Positions 49,414 to 59,234 of a stretch of DNA of 64,000 bases are shown here, piece by piece (within the stretch, counting starts at the first letter, position 1; the number at the start of each line of letters is the position of its first letter). The DNA lies in NCBI GenBank assembly GCA_017307785.1, contig JAFKGI010000041.1, positions 1-64,000 on the forward strand, read 5' to 3'. The notes under the pieces are model-generated. The model did not search any database. It was not told where the DNA came from and was given only the letters and a program-made list of their open reading frames with translations. Source of the stretch: Vulcanimicrobiota bacterium. GTDB lineage: Bacteria > Vulcanimicrobiota > Xenobia > Xenobiales > JADMJV01. Position numbers and translations under genes: made by a program.

Positions 49414-50727
49414 CTAGCCTTCGTTGCTGGCCTTGCTGTCTCCAGCGCTCTCGCCCCGGCGGGCGCGGCGCCAAATAGCCGGCAGGTCCATCCACTTGCT
49501 CTTCTTCTCGGTTTCGCCACTGGTCATTCCTTTGCGCACCAGACCGGCGCGGGCGGGAGCGGGGGCCGATGCCGCAGCCGGAACCTTGGCGGCCGGAGCG
49601 GGCGGGCGTTGCGAGGGAGCGAAGGAAATCTCAGCCGATTCCTGGCGCTGACGGCGCTCGTAAGCGGTCAGTTCCTGGTGCGGCAGAGCGGCCTGGGCCA
49701 AAGGTAGCAGTTCGTTGTCGCGCACCATCGGCTCGTCGTGCATCTGGTGCGAGGCCAGATTGGGTTTGCGCACGCTTTCGGCGGGAACCACGCGGGTGGC
49801 CACCACGGTCGCGCGGGCGCGGCCCATCATCGAGTCGTCCTGCACGTAGCCGCATAGAACCATGGCTTCGGGAGAAGCCGATTCTTGCAGCAGCGCGCAG
49901 GCGGCCGAGTAATCCTGCAGGGTCATATCGGGGCCGGCGGTGATGTTGAGCAGGCAGCCGGCGGCGCCATCGGGTGAGCCACCCACCAGCGGATTGCTCA
50001 GAGCCAGTTCCACGGCGCGCTGGGCGGTGGGAGCGGTGGCCATTCCGAAGATGGCGCGGCCGGAACCTTCGAGCACGGCGCGCACATCGGCGAAGTCGAG
50101 GTTGATGACGCCGGGCATGGTGACGATTTCCGTCATTCCGCGCACCGCGTCACACAGCACCTGGTCCACTACATTGAAGCTCTCGTCCAGCGGACAATTG
50201 CCCGATTCCATAGCCAGCAATTTCTGGTTGGGCAACACCAGCAGGGTGTCGACCTCGTCTTGCAGTGCAGCCACGCCTTCGCGAGCGACGCGTACGCGGC
50301 GATGGCCCTCGAACTCGAACGGCTGGGTGACCACGGCTACCACCAGCGCTCCGGCTTTGCGGGCGGCGCGAGCGGCCACCGGGGCGGCGCCCGTACCGGT
50401 TCCGCCACCCATTCCGGCCGTCAAGAAGACCATGTCGACGCCTTCGAACAACTCTTCCAGGCGTGCCGAGCTCTGCTCAGCGGCTTTGCTGCCGAGGCGA
50501 TGGTCGGCGCCGGCGCCCAATCCGCGGGTGGCGCCTTCGCCCAAGAAAATGACCCGGGGGCCCTTACGACTCGAGAGCAGGGCCTGCGCGTCGGTGTTGG
50601 CCAACACCAGATCCACTCCTACGGGGGGCCGCTCGGCCAGTCGGTTGACCAGGTTGCAGCCTGCGCCACCCAGTCCCATGACCAGGATCTTTGCAGGCTG
50701 TTCGGTGTTGTTAGGGGAATTGAGCAC
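49414..50727 (-). CDS. ftsZ: Cell-division protein FtsZ
   Basis: 437 residues from GTG 50727, which follows a GGAAGG; a longer frame to 50784 is possible. Motifs are ILVMGLGGAGCNLVNRL, the tubulin signature GGGTGTGAAP, the T7 loop INLDFADV (with catalytic Asp), and a C-terminal conserved-type peptide WMDLPAIWRRARRG after a long Pro/Ala linker. FtsZ polymerises with GTP to form the division ring. It stands alone, away from a division/cell-wall cluster. Confidence 0.95.
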   Translation of the reverse strand: MLNSPNNTEQPAKILVMGLGGAGCNLVNRLAERPPVGVDLVLANTDAQALLSSRKGPRVIFLGEGATRGLGAGADHRLGSKAAEQSSARLEELFEGVDMVFLTAGMGGGTGTGAAPVAARAARKAGALVVAVVTQPFEFEGHRRVRVAREGVAALQDEVDTLLVLPNQKLLAMESGNCPLDESFNVVDQVLCDAVRGMTEIVTMPGVINLDFADVRAVLEGSGRAIFGMATAPTAQRAVELALSNPLVGGSPDGAAGCLLNITAGPDMTLQDYSAACALLQESASPEAMVLCGYVQDDSMMGRARATVVATRVVPAESVRKPNLASHQMHDEPMVRDNELLPLAQAALPHQELTAYERRQRQESAEISFAPSQRPPAPAAKVPAAASAPAPARAGLVRKGMTSGETEKKSKWMDLPAIWRRARRGESAGDSKASNEG

Positions 50728-50889
50728 GACCCCACCTTCCTTTTCCAATGAATTAAATTCCAGTAGAAGATGAAAATTCTTCAAGCAAGAAAAAATCCTT
50801 CAAACATTTGAAAAGATCTCACAAGGGATTCGCTCGGCTTTAAAATATAGAACACAGTTTCGCTGAACCGAGGAAAGTGAGCTACCGTA

Positions 50890-51822
50890 GTGGCATCCGT
50901 GAATGTCTTCCAACGAATCATGAGCAACCTGGAAACGGTCGTGCGCGGCAAGACCGGGCCCCTACAACTACTGGTGGCAACCATCTTTGCCGGCGGTCAC
51001 GTGCTGATGGAGGATGTGCCGGGCGTCGGCAAGACCACCCTCTCCAAAGCCCTGGCCAAGACCATCGGCGGCGACTTCCGGCGGGTGCAGTTCACTCCCG
51101 ACCTGCTGCCCACCGATATTCTGGGCTCCTCCATCTACAGTCCCCGGGATGGCACGTTCGAGTTTCGCCAGGGACCGATCTTCGCCAACGTGGTGTTGGC
51201 CGACGAAATCAACCGGGCCAGTCCGCGCACTCAGTCCAGCTTGCTGGAAGCCATGTCGGAGGGCCAGGCCACCGTCGAGGGCGTCACCTATCCTTTGCCC
51301 AGGCCCTTCCTGGTGTTGGCCACTCAGAATCCGGTGGAGTTCCACGGCACCTATCCGCTGCCCGAAGCCCAACTGGATCGCTTCTCGGTCAAGCTATCCA
51401 TGGGCTATCCGGGCAAGGCGGACGAGGCGGCCATTCTCGAGGGCCAGCGCGGCAGTCATCCGCTGGACCGCCTGGAGCCGGCCATTCAGTTGAGCGAACT
51501 GTTGGAAGTCCAGCACGAAGTCTCTCAGATCAAGATGGCTCCGGACGTGCTCGACTATCTCCTGTCCATGATCGAAGCCACCCGTAACGATTCGCGCCTG
51601 CGTCTGGGGTCCAGTCCCCGTGGCTCGCTGGCATTTTACCGGGTGTGCCAGTCCTGGGCCTATTGTCAGGGTCGAGACTACGTGATTCCTGACGATCTAC
51701 AGAAGATGGCCGAGCCGGTGCTGGCTCACCGACTGGTGCTCGACACCAAGACCAAATACAGCGGTATCAGCAAAGAGCAGATCATCGCCGAACTGCTGAA
51801 GAAGGTGGCCGTCCCTGTCTGA
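50890..51822 (+). CDS. MoxR-family AAA+ ATPase
   Basis: 310 residues from GTG 50890. Walker A GVGKTTLSKALAKTI, Walker B VVLADEINRASPRTQ, arginine finger region YPLPEAQLDRF and sensor 2 are present. MoxR proteins are chaperones that mature DUF58/vWA partners. The next two genes (DUF58 and transglutaminase) complete the classic trio. The intergenic gap before it contains an A-T-rich divergent promoter region with ftsZ. Confidence 0.93.
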   Translation: MASVNVFQRIMSNLETVVRGKTGPLQLLVATIFAGGHVLMEDVPGVGKTTLSKALAKTIGGDFRRVQFTPDLLPTDILGSSIYSPRDGTFEFRQGPIFANVVLADEINRASPRTQSSLLEAMSEGQATVEGVTYPLPRPFLVLATQNPVEFHGTYPLPEAQLDRFSVKLSMGYPGKADEAAILEGQRGSHPLDRLEPAIQLSELLEVQHEVSQIKMAPDVLDYLLSMIEATRNDSRLRLGSSPRGSLAFYRVCQSWAYCQGRDYVIPDDLQKMAEPVLAHRLVLDTKTKYSGISKEQIIAELLKKVAVPV

Positions 51823-51877
51823 CCGGGGACAAACCATCCAGAATTCTTGGAGCTATCGGTCGTTTCGCTCCTTGATC

Positions 51878-53065
51878 ATGGAGCGCCTGACCGGCAGCGG
51901 CACCCTTATCTTTTATATGGGACTGGGCAGCAATTTGCTCAATGGAGGCTCCGCTCTTTTCAAGGGCCATCTGCTGGCCTGCGCTCTGGCCGCCGTGCTG
52001 CTGGTTTCCATGGTGGCGGCCCGCCTGGCCCGGCGGCGCTTGAAGGTGACTCCGCTGATTCCCGAACGCGTCACTCAGGGGCAACCCTTCGAAATCGCCT
52101 GTCGCGTGGAGAACGAGGGCAAGAAAACGGCCAATGACGTCAATCTGCGCATCCTGGGCCTGCCGCGCAGCACCGGGCTGGAGAACGAATTCGGACCTTA
52201 CCTGGGAAATCTGGAACCCGGGCAGATCAAGACCGGAAGCTGGCAACTGACTTTGCCGAAACGCGGCCGTTACGCCGTGCAGGCCATCCATCAGGCCACC
52301 GTTTTTCCCTTCGGTCTGTGGCGAGACTGGTACCGGCACGAAGTCGGTCGCAGCCTGCTGGTCTATCCCAAGTTTCATCCCTTACTCACGCTGGACATGC
52401 CGGTGGGTCGCAAATACCAGCCGGGCGGTATGGCCCTGACCTCGAACGTGGGCGATTCCACCGAGTTTCTCTCCGTGCGCGAGTTTCGAGCCGGCGATAG
52501 TCTGCGTATGATTCACTGGCGCTCGTGGGCGCGCCGGGGCAAGCCGGTGGTCAAAGAATTTCAGGAAGAATTCTTCTGCCGCATCGCGCTGGTGATGGAC
52601 ACCTTTCTCAGCGCTCAGGAGGTGAAAGAGCGGCGCGCAGACTTTGAGGCGGCCATTTCGCTGGCGGCGGCCATCTCGGATCAGATCAGCCGCGACGAAT
52701 ACGTCATCGACCTTTTCGCGGCCGGCCCGGAACTCTATCAGCTGCAGGCTGGACGCAGCCTGGCCTATCTGGAGAACGTGCTCGACATTCTGGCCTGCGT
52801 GGAACCGTGCATCGAGCCGGCCTTCCAAAAGCTGGAGCCCATTTTGCTCGACGGTCTCGAGAACGTGACCACCACGGTCGTGGTATTGTTGGCCTGGGAT
52901 GAAGCCCGTATGCGACTCTTGCGCGCCGTGACCGAACGCGGCTGCGCCTTGAAAGTGATCTTTGTGGGCGAGAATCTGGGGGACCTGAGCGGGGTCGACG
53001 ATTTCGCCCCCGGTCATCAGACCCTGACGGCGCAGCAGATCCGGCAGGGGGTGGACCGCCTGTGA
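51878..53065 (+). CDS. DUF58-domain protein
   Basis: 395 residues from ATG 51878 (TTG 51872 also in frame). An N-terminal hydrophobic segment (GHLLACALAAVLLVSMVAA) is followed by a beta-sandwich domain and the DUF58 signature VREFRAGDSLRMIHWRSWAR. A vWA-like C-terminal domain (DTFLSAQEV, VVVLLAWDEA) follows. It works with MoxR in an unclear envelope process. It overlaps the next gene by GTGA. Confidence 0.9.
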   Translation: MERLTGSGTLIFYMGLGSNLLNGGSALFKGHLLACALAAVLLVSMVAARLARRRLKVTPLIPERVTQGQPFEIACRVENEGKKTANDVNLRILGLPRSTGLENEFGPYLGNLEPGQIKTGSWQLTLPKRGRYAVQAIHQATVFPFGLWRDWYRHEVGRSLLVYPKFHPLLTLDMPVGRKYQPGGMALTSNVGDSTEFLSVREFRAGDSLRMIHWRSWARRGKPVVKEFQEEFFCRIALVMDTFLSAQEVKERRADFEAAISLAAAISDQISRDEYVIDLFAAGPELYQLQAGRSLAYLENVLDILACVEPCIEPAFQKLEPILLDGLENVTTTVVVLLAWDEARMRLLRAVTERGCALKVIFVGENLGDLSGVDDFAPGHQTLTAQQIRQGVDRL

Positions 53066-54939
53066 AGCGCCTCGATTGGGCCGGCGTCGTGGTAATCTGG
53101 TTGCCCTGGTTGGCCCTGGCCATGATGGTGCAAGATCCCACCACCCTTTGCCTGACCGGACTGGCCGTGCTCATGGGCTTTGCCCGCGGGCGCTGGAACT
53201 TCAGTCGCACCTGGTGGCTGCTCTGGTCGTTGATCGGGGTGGTCGCTTTCGTGGGTATGTTCCGCTCCGACGCACGGCGCGCGCTGGGCTCGGGTCTGGC
53301 CTGGGCCAATCTCTATCCCGTGGCCCTGTCGCTGGGCTGGGCCAGTCTGCCCGCTCTGGTGCGCCTCAATACCCGCCGCCAATATTGGATGGCCATGACT
53401 CTGAGCGGCGTCTTCTTGCTGATTGCGGGCATCAACCTGATGCCCTTGATGATTCAGTTCGGCATCATTTCCTGTCTTTGGATGATTCTTTTCGGCGTCT
53501 CCTCCCGCCAGTATCTTACCGGCACGCGCCTGAGCCCGGCTGGTTGGCTGAGCCTGATTCCCACTTGCGCCTTGACCGCCTTGCTGGCCGCCGCCTTCTC
53601 TTATAGTGAAGTGCAGTTCGGCTTCCTGATGCGGCTGCTGTCGGCTGGAACTGACGTGGGTCTGACCTTTCCGGCCCAAAACCGCCTGAATAGCATGATG
53701 AGCTCGGAGACCAACCCGGCGGTGGTGGCCCGCTGCTTCTCCCTGCGTCCCAGTCCCTATCTGGCGGCGCGCGTCTACACCAACTATAAGGATGGGACCT
53801 GGACCGAGTTCGGTCCCTCCGAGAACGTGTCGGGCTCTCCGGCGGCGGAGGGCTATCGGTATACGATCGCCGACCAGAAAGAGGGCCTGAACACGGAGCG
53901 CTTCGAGGTGCGCGCTTCCCCCATCGTGCTTTTCCACCCCCGCGATGCCGCCTGGCTGGAGTGCAAAGAGGCGCAGCTGGCGCAACTTTCCGGCCATCTG
54001 CTGGAACAGCGTGGCGGGGGCAACGACCTGCAGGTCTATACGGTGGCACGCAAGCCGGGAGCGGACCTGGCCCCGGCGGAAAGTGCTGACTACCTGAAAG
54101 CCTGCCTGGCCTTGCCTGAAGATCTGGACCCTATTGTCGCCGAGACGGCTCGCCCGGTCTTGAGTGGGCCGGGCGATGTGTGGAAACGTTCGCTGGCCTG
54201 CCAGATCTGGTTTCAGAATAACTTCCAGTACGGCTTCGGCTACAATTTTTCCAAAGCCAAGGACCCGGTGGCTGACTTTCTCAAGAACAAACCGGCCGCC
54301 CACTGCGAGCTGTTCGCGGCCAGTATGACCCTGATGTTACGCACCCAGGGGATTCCGGCTCGCTACGTCAACGGCTTTGTCTGCGTGGAACGGGCCTACG
54401 GCGGAGACTACTCGGTGGTGCGGGTGCGCGACGCCCATGCCTGGGTTGAAGTCTGGGACGGGAAGGCCTGGCGCACGCTGGACCCCACCCCTCCATCGGC
54501 CATTCAGCCGCCCCAGGGCTGGGGCGGCTGGTTTGATAAGATGCGCGAGGCCTTCAGTTACTACACCCGCAACCTGGGAAGCCTGGATTGGCGGACGGTG
54601 GTGGCGGGAGTCTGGGAGCGGCGGGCCTATTTGGGCGGGCTGCTGTTCCTTTATCTACTCTGGCGAGCGCGCAAGACCGAGTGGTTTCCGCGCGTTGCCA
54701 GGACTCAGCAGGCTCCTCAATCGGAGTGGATTCGCAGTTTGAATCAGGCTCTGGAGAAGCACAATCTGGGCCGACTGGAATGGGAAACTCTGCTGCACTG
54801 GGCCGAGCGCCAGTCGGATGAGGAAACGGCCGTCTGGTTGCGGGACTACAGCGCCTATCGCTATGGCGGCGCCCTGGACACCAACCTGGCCGATCGTTTG
54901 CGAGGTCTACTTAAACGTCTTCAAAATCCGCCATCGTAG
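53062..54939 (+). CDS. Membrane transglutaminase-like cysteine protease (TgpA-like)
   Basis: 625 residues from GTG 53062. Five to six transmembrane helices occupy residues 1-180. A transglutaminase core has Cys415 in HCELFAASMTLMLRTQGIPA, His459 in VRVRDAHAWVEVW and Asp474 in LDPTPP, the full triad. One more helix is near 530 and a cytoplasmic tail follows. These proteins partner DUF58 and MoxR. The 3' end overlaps the PilZ gene by 29 bases. Confidence 0.9.
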   Translation: MKRLDWAGVVVIWLPWLALAMMVQDPTTLCLTGLAVLMGFARGRWNFSRTWWLLWSLIGVVAFVGMFRSDARRALGSGLAWANLYPVALSLGWASLPALVRLNTRRQYWMAMTLSGVFLLIAGINLMPLMIQFGIISCLWMILFGVSSRQYLTGTRLSPAGWLSLIPTCALTALLAAAFSYSEVQFGFLMRLLSAGTDVGLTFPAQNRLNSMMSSETNPAVVARCFSLRPSPYLAARVYTNYKDGTWTEFGPSENVSGSPAAEGYRYTIADQKEGLNTERFEVRASPIVLFHPRDAAWLECKEAQLAQLSGHLLEQRGGGNDLQVYTVARKPGADLAPAESADYLKACLALPEDLDPIVAETARPVLSGPGDVWKRSLACQIWFQNNFQYGFGYNFSKAKDPVADFLKNKPAAHCELFAASMTLMLRTQGIPARYVNGFVCVERAYGGDYSVVRVRDAHAWVEVWDGKAWRTLDPTPPSAIQPPQGWGGWFDKMREAFSYYTRNLGSLDWRTVVAGVWERRAYLGGLLFLYLLWRARKTEWFPRVARTQQAPQSEWIRSLNQALEKHNLGRLEWETLLHWAERQSDEETAVWLRDYSAYRYGGALDTNLADRLRGLLKRLQNPPS

Positions 54940-55639
54940 CCATCCGCCGAGCATTGGCCCGCGCGCCGCTCATTTGATGGTCGATAAAGTCCTCGAGGCG
55001 GGAGGTTACTCCGGCGTCGAGCGGGCTGAAATGCAGGCCGATGACATATTGGCCGAGCGTATTGGCTTCTTGCCAGGTGACTCGAGCCACGACTTCAATC
55101 GGCGGCTTGTCGTATTCGAGCAGGATGCGGAAGGGGATGTCCACCTCTTCGGGCAGCGGATAGTCGTGACTGATCTTCATGCCGGTGGTGGAAATGTCGA
55201 GCGTGAAGACGCCGAACTTTTGCGAGGTGGAGCCGACCACCATCTCCACCACCAGAATGCGCTGGAGCCGCACGGAAGTGCGCTTGTTTTCTGGGGAATG
55301 ACGATCCAGGAAGGCTCGGATCTCTTCTTGGGATTCGTTGGAAACGTCCAGGAACTTGAGGCCGGCCACGTGCATGCCGCCGATCAGTTCCTTTTGCCAG
55401 ATGGCCTCCACGTTCAGGTCGATGGGTTTGTCGAGGAGCAGGCGGAGCGGCAAGGTTTCTCCCGTCGGGAAAAGCAGGTCGGTGTGCACGCGCATGCCGG
55501 ACTCACTGAGGTCGTAGATATGCAAAAAGCAATTCTGGGACGCCACCGGTCCCAGAATCTCGGCGGCAAAGATGCGCTGGACTTTGATTTTGCGGCGTCG
55601 TTCGCGGCGCCGTTCCGACTCTACGGATTCTACTGTCAC
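54911..55639 (-). CDS. Tandem PilZ-domain protein (c-di-GMP receptor)
   Basis: 242 residues. The first PilZ has a basic start RRRERRRKIKVQR and DLSESGMRV; the second has SVRLQRILVVEMV and DISTTGMKI. The RxxxR and (D/N)xSxxG motifs are the c-di-GMP contacts, and the second basic motif is weaker (KRTSVRLQR). It likely senses c-di-GMP and controls motility or envelope functions. Confidence 0.85.
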   Translation of the reverse strand: MTVESVESERRRERRRKIKVQRIFAAEILGPVASQNCFLHIYDLSESGMRVHTDLLFPTGETLPLRLLLDKPIDLNVEAIWQKELIGGMHVAGLKFLDVSNESQEEIRAFLDRHSPENKRTSVRLQRILVVEMVVGSTSQKFGVFTLDISTTGMKISHDYPLPEEVDIPFRILLEYDKPPIEVVARVTWQEANTLGQYVIGLHFSPLDAGVTSRLEDFIDHQMSGARANARRMATMADFEDV

Positions 55640-55694
55640 GGAAAACCTTTCCCCGTCCGAGGAGCTCTCTCAGCCGGGTCGAAACCCTTCACTT

Positions 55695-56072
55695 ATGCAC
55701 ATCGTTCGCGCCCTGGCCCTTGCTTGCCTTGTTTTCCTCCCCGCTCAAGCCGAATTCCATCGCATGGACGGCACCAAAAAAGAAGTCGACGTGGATACGC
55801 TCCTGATTCCCGAGCGCCACAATGTCTTCTGCTTTTATGCGGAGACGAATACCATCTGCCGCGCTCTCTATCCCGACTTCGTCAAGCTGGGCAGCCGCCG
55901 GCTCACCGAGTTTCACCTGATCGACGTCGGTTCGGTCACCTCGCCGACCTCCAAGAAATACGCCTTGAGCTCGGTGCCTTATTTCATCATCTACAACAAC
56001 CGCGGCAAACTGGTCAGCGAAGGCGCTCCCGCTTATAAGCAGGTCACCGACTGGATCGCCGGTAAACCTTAG
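55695..56072 (+). CDS. Exported thioredoxin-fold protein
   Basis: 125 residues with signal peptide (MHIVRALALACLVFLPAQA). The thioredoxin-like fold is indicated by NVFCFYAETNTICRALYPDF, HLIDVGSV and the cis-Pro loop SSVPYFIIYNNRGKLV. The redox site has spaced Cys (CFYAETNTIC) in place of CxxC, so it may not be a disulfide oxidoreductase. It is divergent from PilZ and overlaps the convergent MurI-like gene by four bases. Confidence 0.7.
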   Translation: MHIVRALALACLVFLPAQAEFHRMDGTKKEVDVDTLLIPERHNVFCFYAETNTICRALYPDFVKLGSRRLTEFHLIDVGSVTSPTSKKYALSSVPYFIIYNNRGKLVSEGAPAYKQVTDWIAGKP

Positions 56073-57493
56073 AGCTTCTGCTCGGTCTTGAGGTAGGCCG
56101 TCTTGGGGTTGCTCTCGTCGAAGAGGTGAATCAACCGGTAGACCGAGGGAATCTGGCTGCGCAGGCGCGCGGCCACGTCTTCGGAGATGTTGGCCTTGCT
56201 GAAAGGCGTGTTGCGCACGTAAGTCAGATCCTGACCGGCGGTGCGCCCATATTTGTAGTCATAGGTAAAGCGGCCCCCGTTGGCCTCGGTCTGAACCCCT
56301 GTTACCTCGGGGTTGGGCACCGAAATGTAGAATTCCGAATGGTCTAGAGAGCCGTTGGGGTTCTGCAGTTTTTGTTCACTCAGGTAACTGTAGAGCTCGC
56401 GAGCGGTGTTGACCGAGGGATCGATGAGAGTCACCTGGTCGCCGATCAGTCCCTTGTAGCGGTCCTGGGCACGCAACTCATCCAGCACCTGAGCGATGGT
56501 TTTCTGCACGTAGGGGTAGTGAGTGCAGCCCAGGATCACGGCCTTGAGGGGTTTGGCCCCGGGCGTCTTGCGCAGCTGTTCGACCAGCGAGACGATGTGA
56601 TAGCGAGCATAGTTTTCCGAGGCGTTCATCTGCAGGCAGTCGCCTTCGCAGAGCATTTTGCCGTCGGCCTGGGTGAAGGCGTAATAGGGCATCAAGGCCT
56701 TGTCCGGAGCCGGACCGCGATAGTTTTTGCGAATGGCCGTGGCTTTGTGGTCGATGTAATCGGGCTCTTCGTCAATCGACTCGGCCAGACCGACGCCTCC
56801 CTGGCTGAAGGTCTGCAACTCGCCCGTGTAGCCCAGCTCTTTACGCAGCTTCTCGATGGAGCGCACATAGCCATTGGAAGCGACCGTGCCGGCGGTGGCA
56901 AAGATGCCGATGCTGCCATCTTCGTCCGGCTTCAGGCTGGAGAGGGCGGCGCGCGAACCGGCGTCGATCACGCCGATGACCTTCAGGTCGGAGGGAGCCT
57001 TTTGCAGCATCTCTTCGATGGAGGTCTTGCCATAGGCGGTAGCCGTGTTGCAGGCAATCACCATGACCTTGATCGGCTTTTTATCGGCTTTGGCCCCGTC
57101 CCCGTAGTAGTGAGTCCCCAGCAGAAACTGGGCGCACTTGAGGATGTGCTCGAGCAGTAGATCGGTCTTGCCCACCCCGGGGTAGTTGCCATACGGCATA
57201 TTGGCCTGATCGGCCAGATAAATCATGTCCTCGTGTGCGAAGTCCGGCTTGCCGTCGGCGCCGTCCGATCCAGTCGCATTGTTGTGCTCGTCATAATCCA
57301 CAATCGCGTTGAGCACGGTCAGGCCGCCCGTGCCCGAATCGAAAACGCCTACCGGCAGGCTGCGGTCCGCCTTGGGGTAGTGAGCAAAGTCCACATAGTA
57401 GGGACTCTGCGGATTGGCCAGGATCGATTGACGCACATCTTCGGCGCCGACCAGCGAGGTCAGGGCCAGCAACAAAATCAGGCTCTTTTTCAT
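56069..57493 (-). CDS. Exported glutamate-racemase-like protein
   Basis: 474 residues with a signal peptide (MKKSLILLLALTSLVGA). Despite this, it carries all MurI motifs: VGVFDSGTGGLTVLNAI, IACNTATAYG with the first catalytic Cys, LGCTHYPYVQKTIAQVL with the second, and QGGVGLAESID. It is about 200 residues longer than MurI; an insert with NNATGSDGADGKPD sits after the first motif and 100 residues are added at the C-terminus. It may racemise amino acids in the periplasm, or make D-Glu for export or wall editing. Confidence 0.85.
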   Translation of the reverse strand: MKKSLILLLALTSLVGAEDVRQSILANPQSPYYVDFAHYPKADRSLPVGVFDSGTGGLTVLNAIVDYDEHNNATGSDGADGKPDFAHEDMIYLADQANMPYGNYPGVGKTDLLLEHILKCAQFLLGTHYYGDGAKADKKPIKVMVIACNTATAYGKTSIEEMLQKAPSDLKVIGVIDAGSRAALSSLKPDEDGSIGIFATAGTVASNGYVRSIEKLRKELGYTGELQTFSQGGVGLAESIDEEPDYIDHKATAIRKNYRGPAPDKALMPYYAFTQADGKMLCEGDCLQMNASENYARYHIVSLVEQLRKTPGAKPLKAVILGCTHYPYVQKTIAQVLDELRAQDRYKGLIGDQVTLIDPSVNTARELYSYLSEQKLQNPNGSLDHSEFYISVPNPEVTGVQTEANGGRFTYDYKYGRTAGQDLTYVRNTPFSKANISEDVAARLRSQIPSVYRLIHLFDESNPKTAYLKTEQKL

Positions 57494-57556
57494 AGGGCGG
57501 TTCTACCCGTACTCTTAGCGAGAGGAAACCCCCCTGCGAAAACCAAAGTAGCCCCG

Positions 57557-58315
57557 GTGTCTAATCTGTTTTTGGTCACGATGGGACCCAGTCCTTATTC
57601 CGAAAAAGCTCGCTGGGCTTTGGACCTGCTAGGCCGCAGTTACACGGAAGAGCGCTGCATTCCCGGCTTACATCGAGGCGCTTTAAAGAAGATCCACGCA
57701 GGCGTGACCTGTCCGGCCCTGGTGGTTAATAAAAAGGATCTGTTCACCGACTCCGCCGACATCGTAAAGTGGGTGGATTCGCAGCTTCCAGGACACCAGA
57801 AGCTTTTTTCCGAGGATCCGATTCAAGGTTCCGTGGTGAAGGATTTCTGCCAGCGCTGCGACGCCAAACTGGCTCCCGAGATCCTTATCTTTGTGCAGAC
57901 CTACCTGAATCGTGGCCAGTTTGTGGAACTGTGCAGTCGGGGAGCGGCCGAGGACCAGTTGAAAAAGTTCCGCTGGATGTCGTGGATCATTCATCCGCTG
58001 CTGAAGTCCAAGTTGAAGGCCAATCCCTCCAACTTCAAGATGAGCGTCAAGCGCATCGGCCAGTTTTTCGAGTCGGTGGACCACTTGCTGCACGGGGGCA
58101 AGAATTATCTCTATGGAGATAAGCTTTCGGCCGCCGATATCGCTTTCGCTTCCTACGCGGGAGCGGCTCTGTGTTTGCCGGAGTGGGGGGGCAACGCGCT
58201 CAACTTTCAGGATGCGCCCGACGAAGTGCGCGAAGAGGTCAAGCGCTGGCGGGAAACGCCGGCCGGAAAATTTGTGCAAAGCCTGTATAAGGATTGGCGG
58301 AAGCGTCGTCTATAA
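57557..58315 (+). CDS. Glutathione S-transferase-like protein
   Basis: 252 residues from GTG 57557. The N-terminal thioredoxin-like domain has VTMGPSPYSEKARWALDLLG with a Ser/Tyr pair at the active site, then CPALVVNKKDLFTDSADIVK with the Ser-Asp of the glutathione site. The C-terminal domain is all-helical (GDKLSAADIAFASYAGAALC). Function may be conjugation or signalling. Confidence 0.8.
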   Translation: MSNLFLVTMGPSPYSEKARWALDLLGRSYTEERCIPGLHRGALKKIHAGVTCPALVVNKKDLFTDSADIVKWVDSQLPGHQKLFSEDPIQGSVVKDFCQRCDAKLAPEILIFVQTYLNRGQFVELCSRGAAEDQLKKFRWMSWIIHPLLKSKLKANPSNFKMSVKRIGQFFESVDHLLHGGKNYLYGDKLSAADIAFASYAGAALCLPEWGGNALNFQDAPDEVREEVKRWRETPAGKFVQSLYKDWRKRRL

Positions 58316-58316
58316 T

Positions 58317-59234
58317 ATGACTATGCGACTTTTATTCGGGGTGTTGTTGCTCAGCGGACTGGCCCTGGGCCAGCCGAATCCTAACGCGGTCGTGCCGGAC
58401 GGGATTCCGCCCTGTGCGGGAGTGGTCCAGTGGGCTCCTTCGCGCTACCTGGTTACTCACGACTTTAAATCGGGTGAGGCGGGCAGCCGATTTGGCCTGA
58501 TTTCCACCAACCAGCGCCTGAGTTATCAAAGTCTGCAGGTGGACTGGTCCAAGGTCGGCGGCGAGGCCAACGATCTGGAGTCTCTGGCTCCCATCGAGGG
58601 GAAAGCCGGTCACTTTCTGGCCTGCGAGTCCGGTTACGTGAAAGGACAGTTCGGGCACCTCTACTGGCTATCGGCCCAACCGGACACGGTTGCAGTGGAG
58701 GCTCGTTACGCGATGCCGGCCGGGTTGACTCAGGAAATTGAGGGTCTGGCCACGCTCCATTTGGAGGGAAATCGTTGGATGGTTCTCCTGGGAGGCCGGG
58801 GCGGACGTTCGGAGGAGCCGGGACGCCTCTACTGGGGGATTCTCGACCGCGACAAAAACGAAATTGAATGGCCCAAGGAAGGTCTTCAGGGGGCGGAAAT
58901 CCACCTGCCTCGGCGTCTGGGACCCTTCGCCCGCACGCTCAGCGACATGTTCCTGGACGAGAAGCATCGGCTCTTCGTGAGTTCCTGCAGCACCCCGGGT
59001 CGCCTAGGTCCCAATCGGTCGCTGATCTTTTTGGCCGGCACTGTCCGCGACAATCTCAAGACGCCTTTTCATCGGGCCACCGAAAACCAGGACGTCTGGT
59101 GGGTCGACGGGTGCAAGATCGAGGGCATTTGTCCATGCGACCGGCCCGGCTATGGCCCGGCCTATGTGACCGACGACGACGAACTCGGCGGTTTGTGGCG
59201 CTCCGTGCCCGCCAGTCCCAGTATCAGTTACTGA
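58317..59234 (+). CDS. Exported hypothetical, possible esterase-like beta-propeller
   Basis: 305 residues from ATG 58317 with a signal peptide (MRLLFGVLLLSGLALGQ from ATG 58323). The body is all-beta with LASAPIEGKAGHFLACE, GRLYWGILDRDKNEIEW, CPCDRPGYGPAYVTDDDE. The pattern fits a seven-bladed or phytase-like propeller. Its overlap is tight with the preceding GST gene. No catalytic residues can be assigned. Confidence 0.55.
   Translation: MTMRLLFGVLLLSGLALGQPNPNAVVPDGIPPCAGVVQWAPSRYLVTHDFKSGEAGSRFGLISTNQRLSYQSLQVDWSKVGGEANDLESLAPIEGKAGHFLACESGYVKGQFGHLYWLSAQPDTVAVEARYAMPAGLTQEIEGLATLHLEGNRWMVLLGGRGGRSEEPGRLYWGILDRDKNEIEWPKEGLQGAEIHLPRRLGPFARTLSDMFLDEKHRLFVSSCSTPGRLGPNRSLIFLAGTVRDNLKTPFHRATENQDVWWVDGCKIEGICPCDRPGYGPAYVTDDDELGGLWRSVPASPSISY

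Noticed and set aside
58311..58316. TATAAT just before ATG 58317 as a promoter
   Set aside because: It lies in the last codons of the GST gene, with no -35 at a fitting distance.
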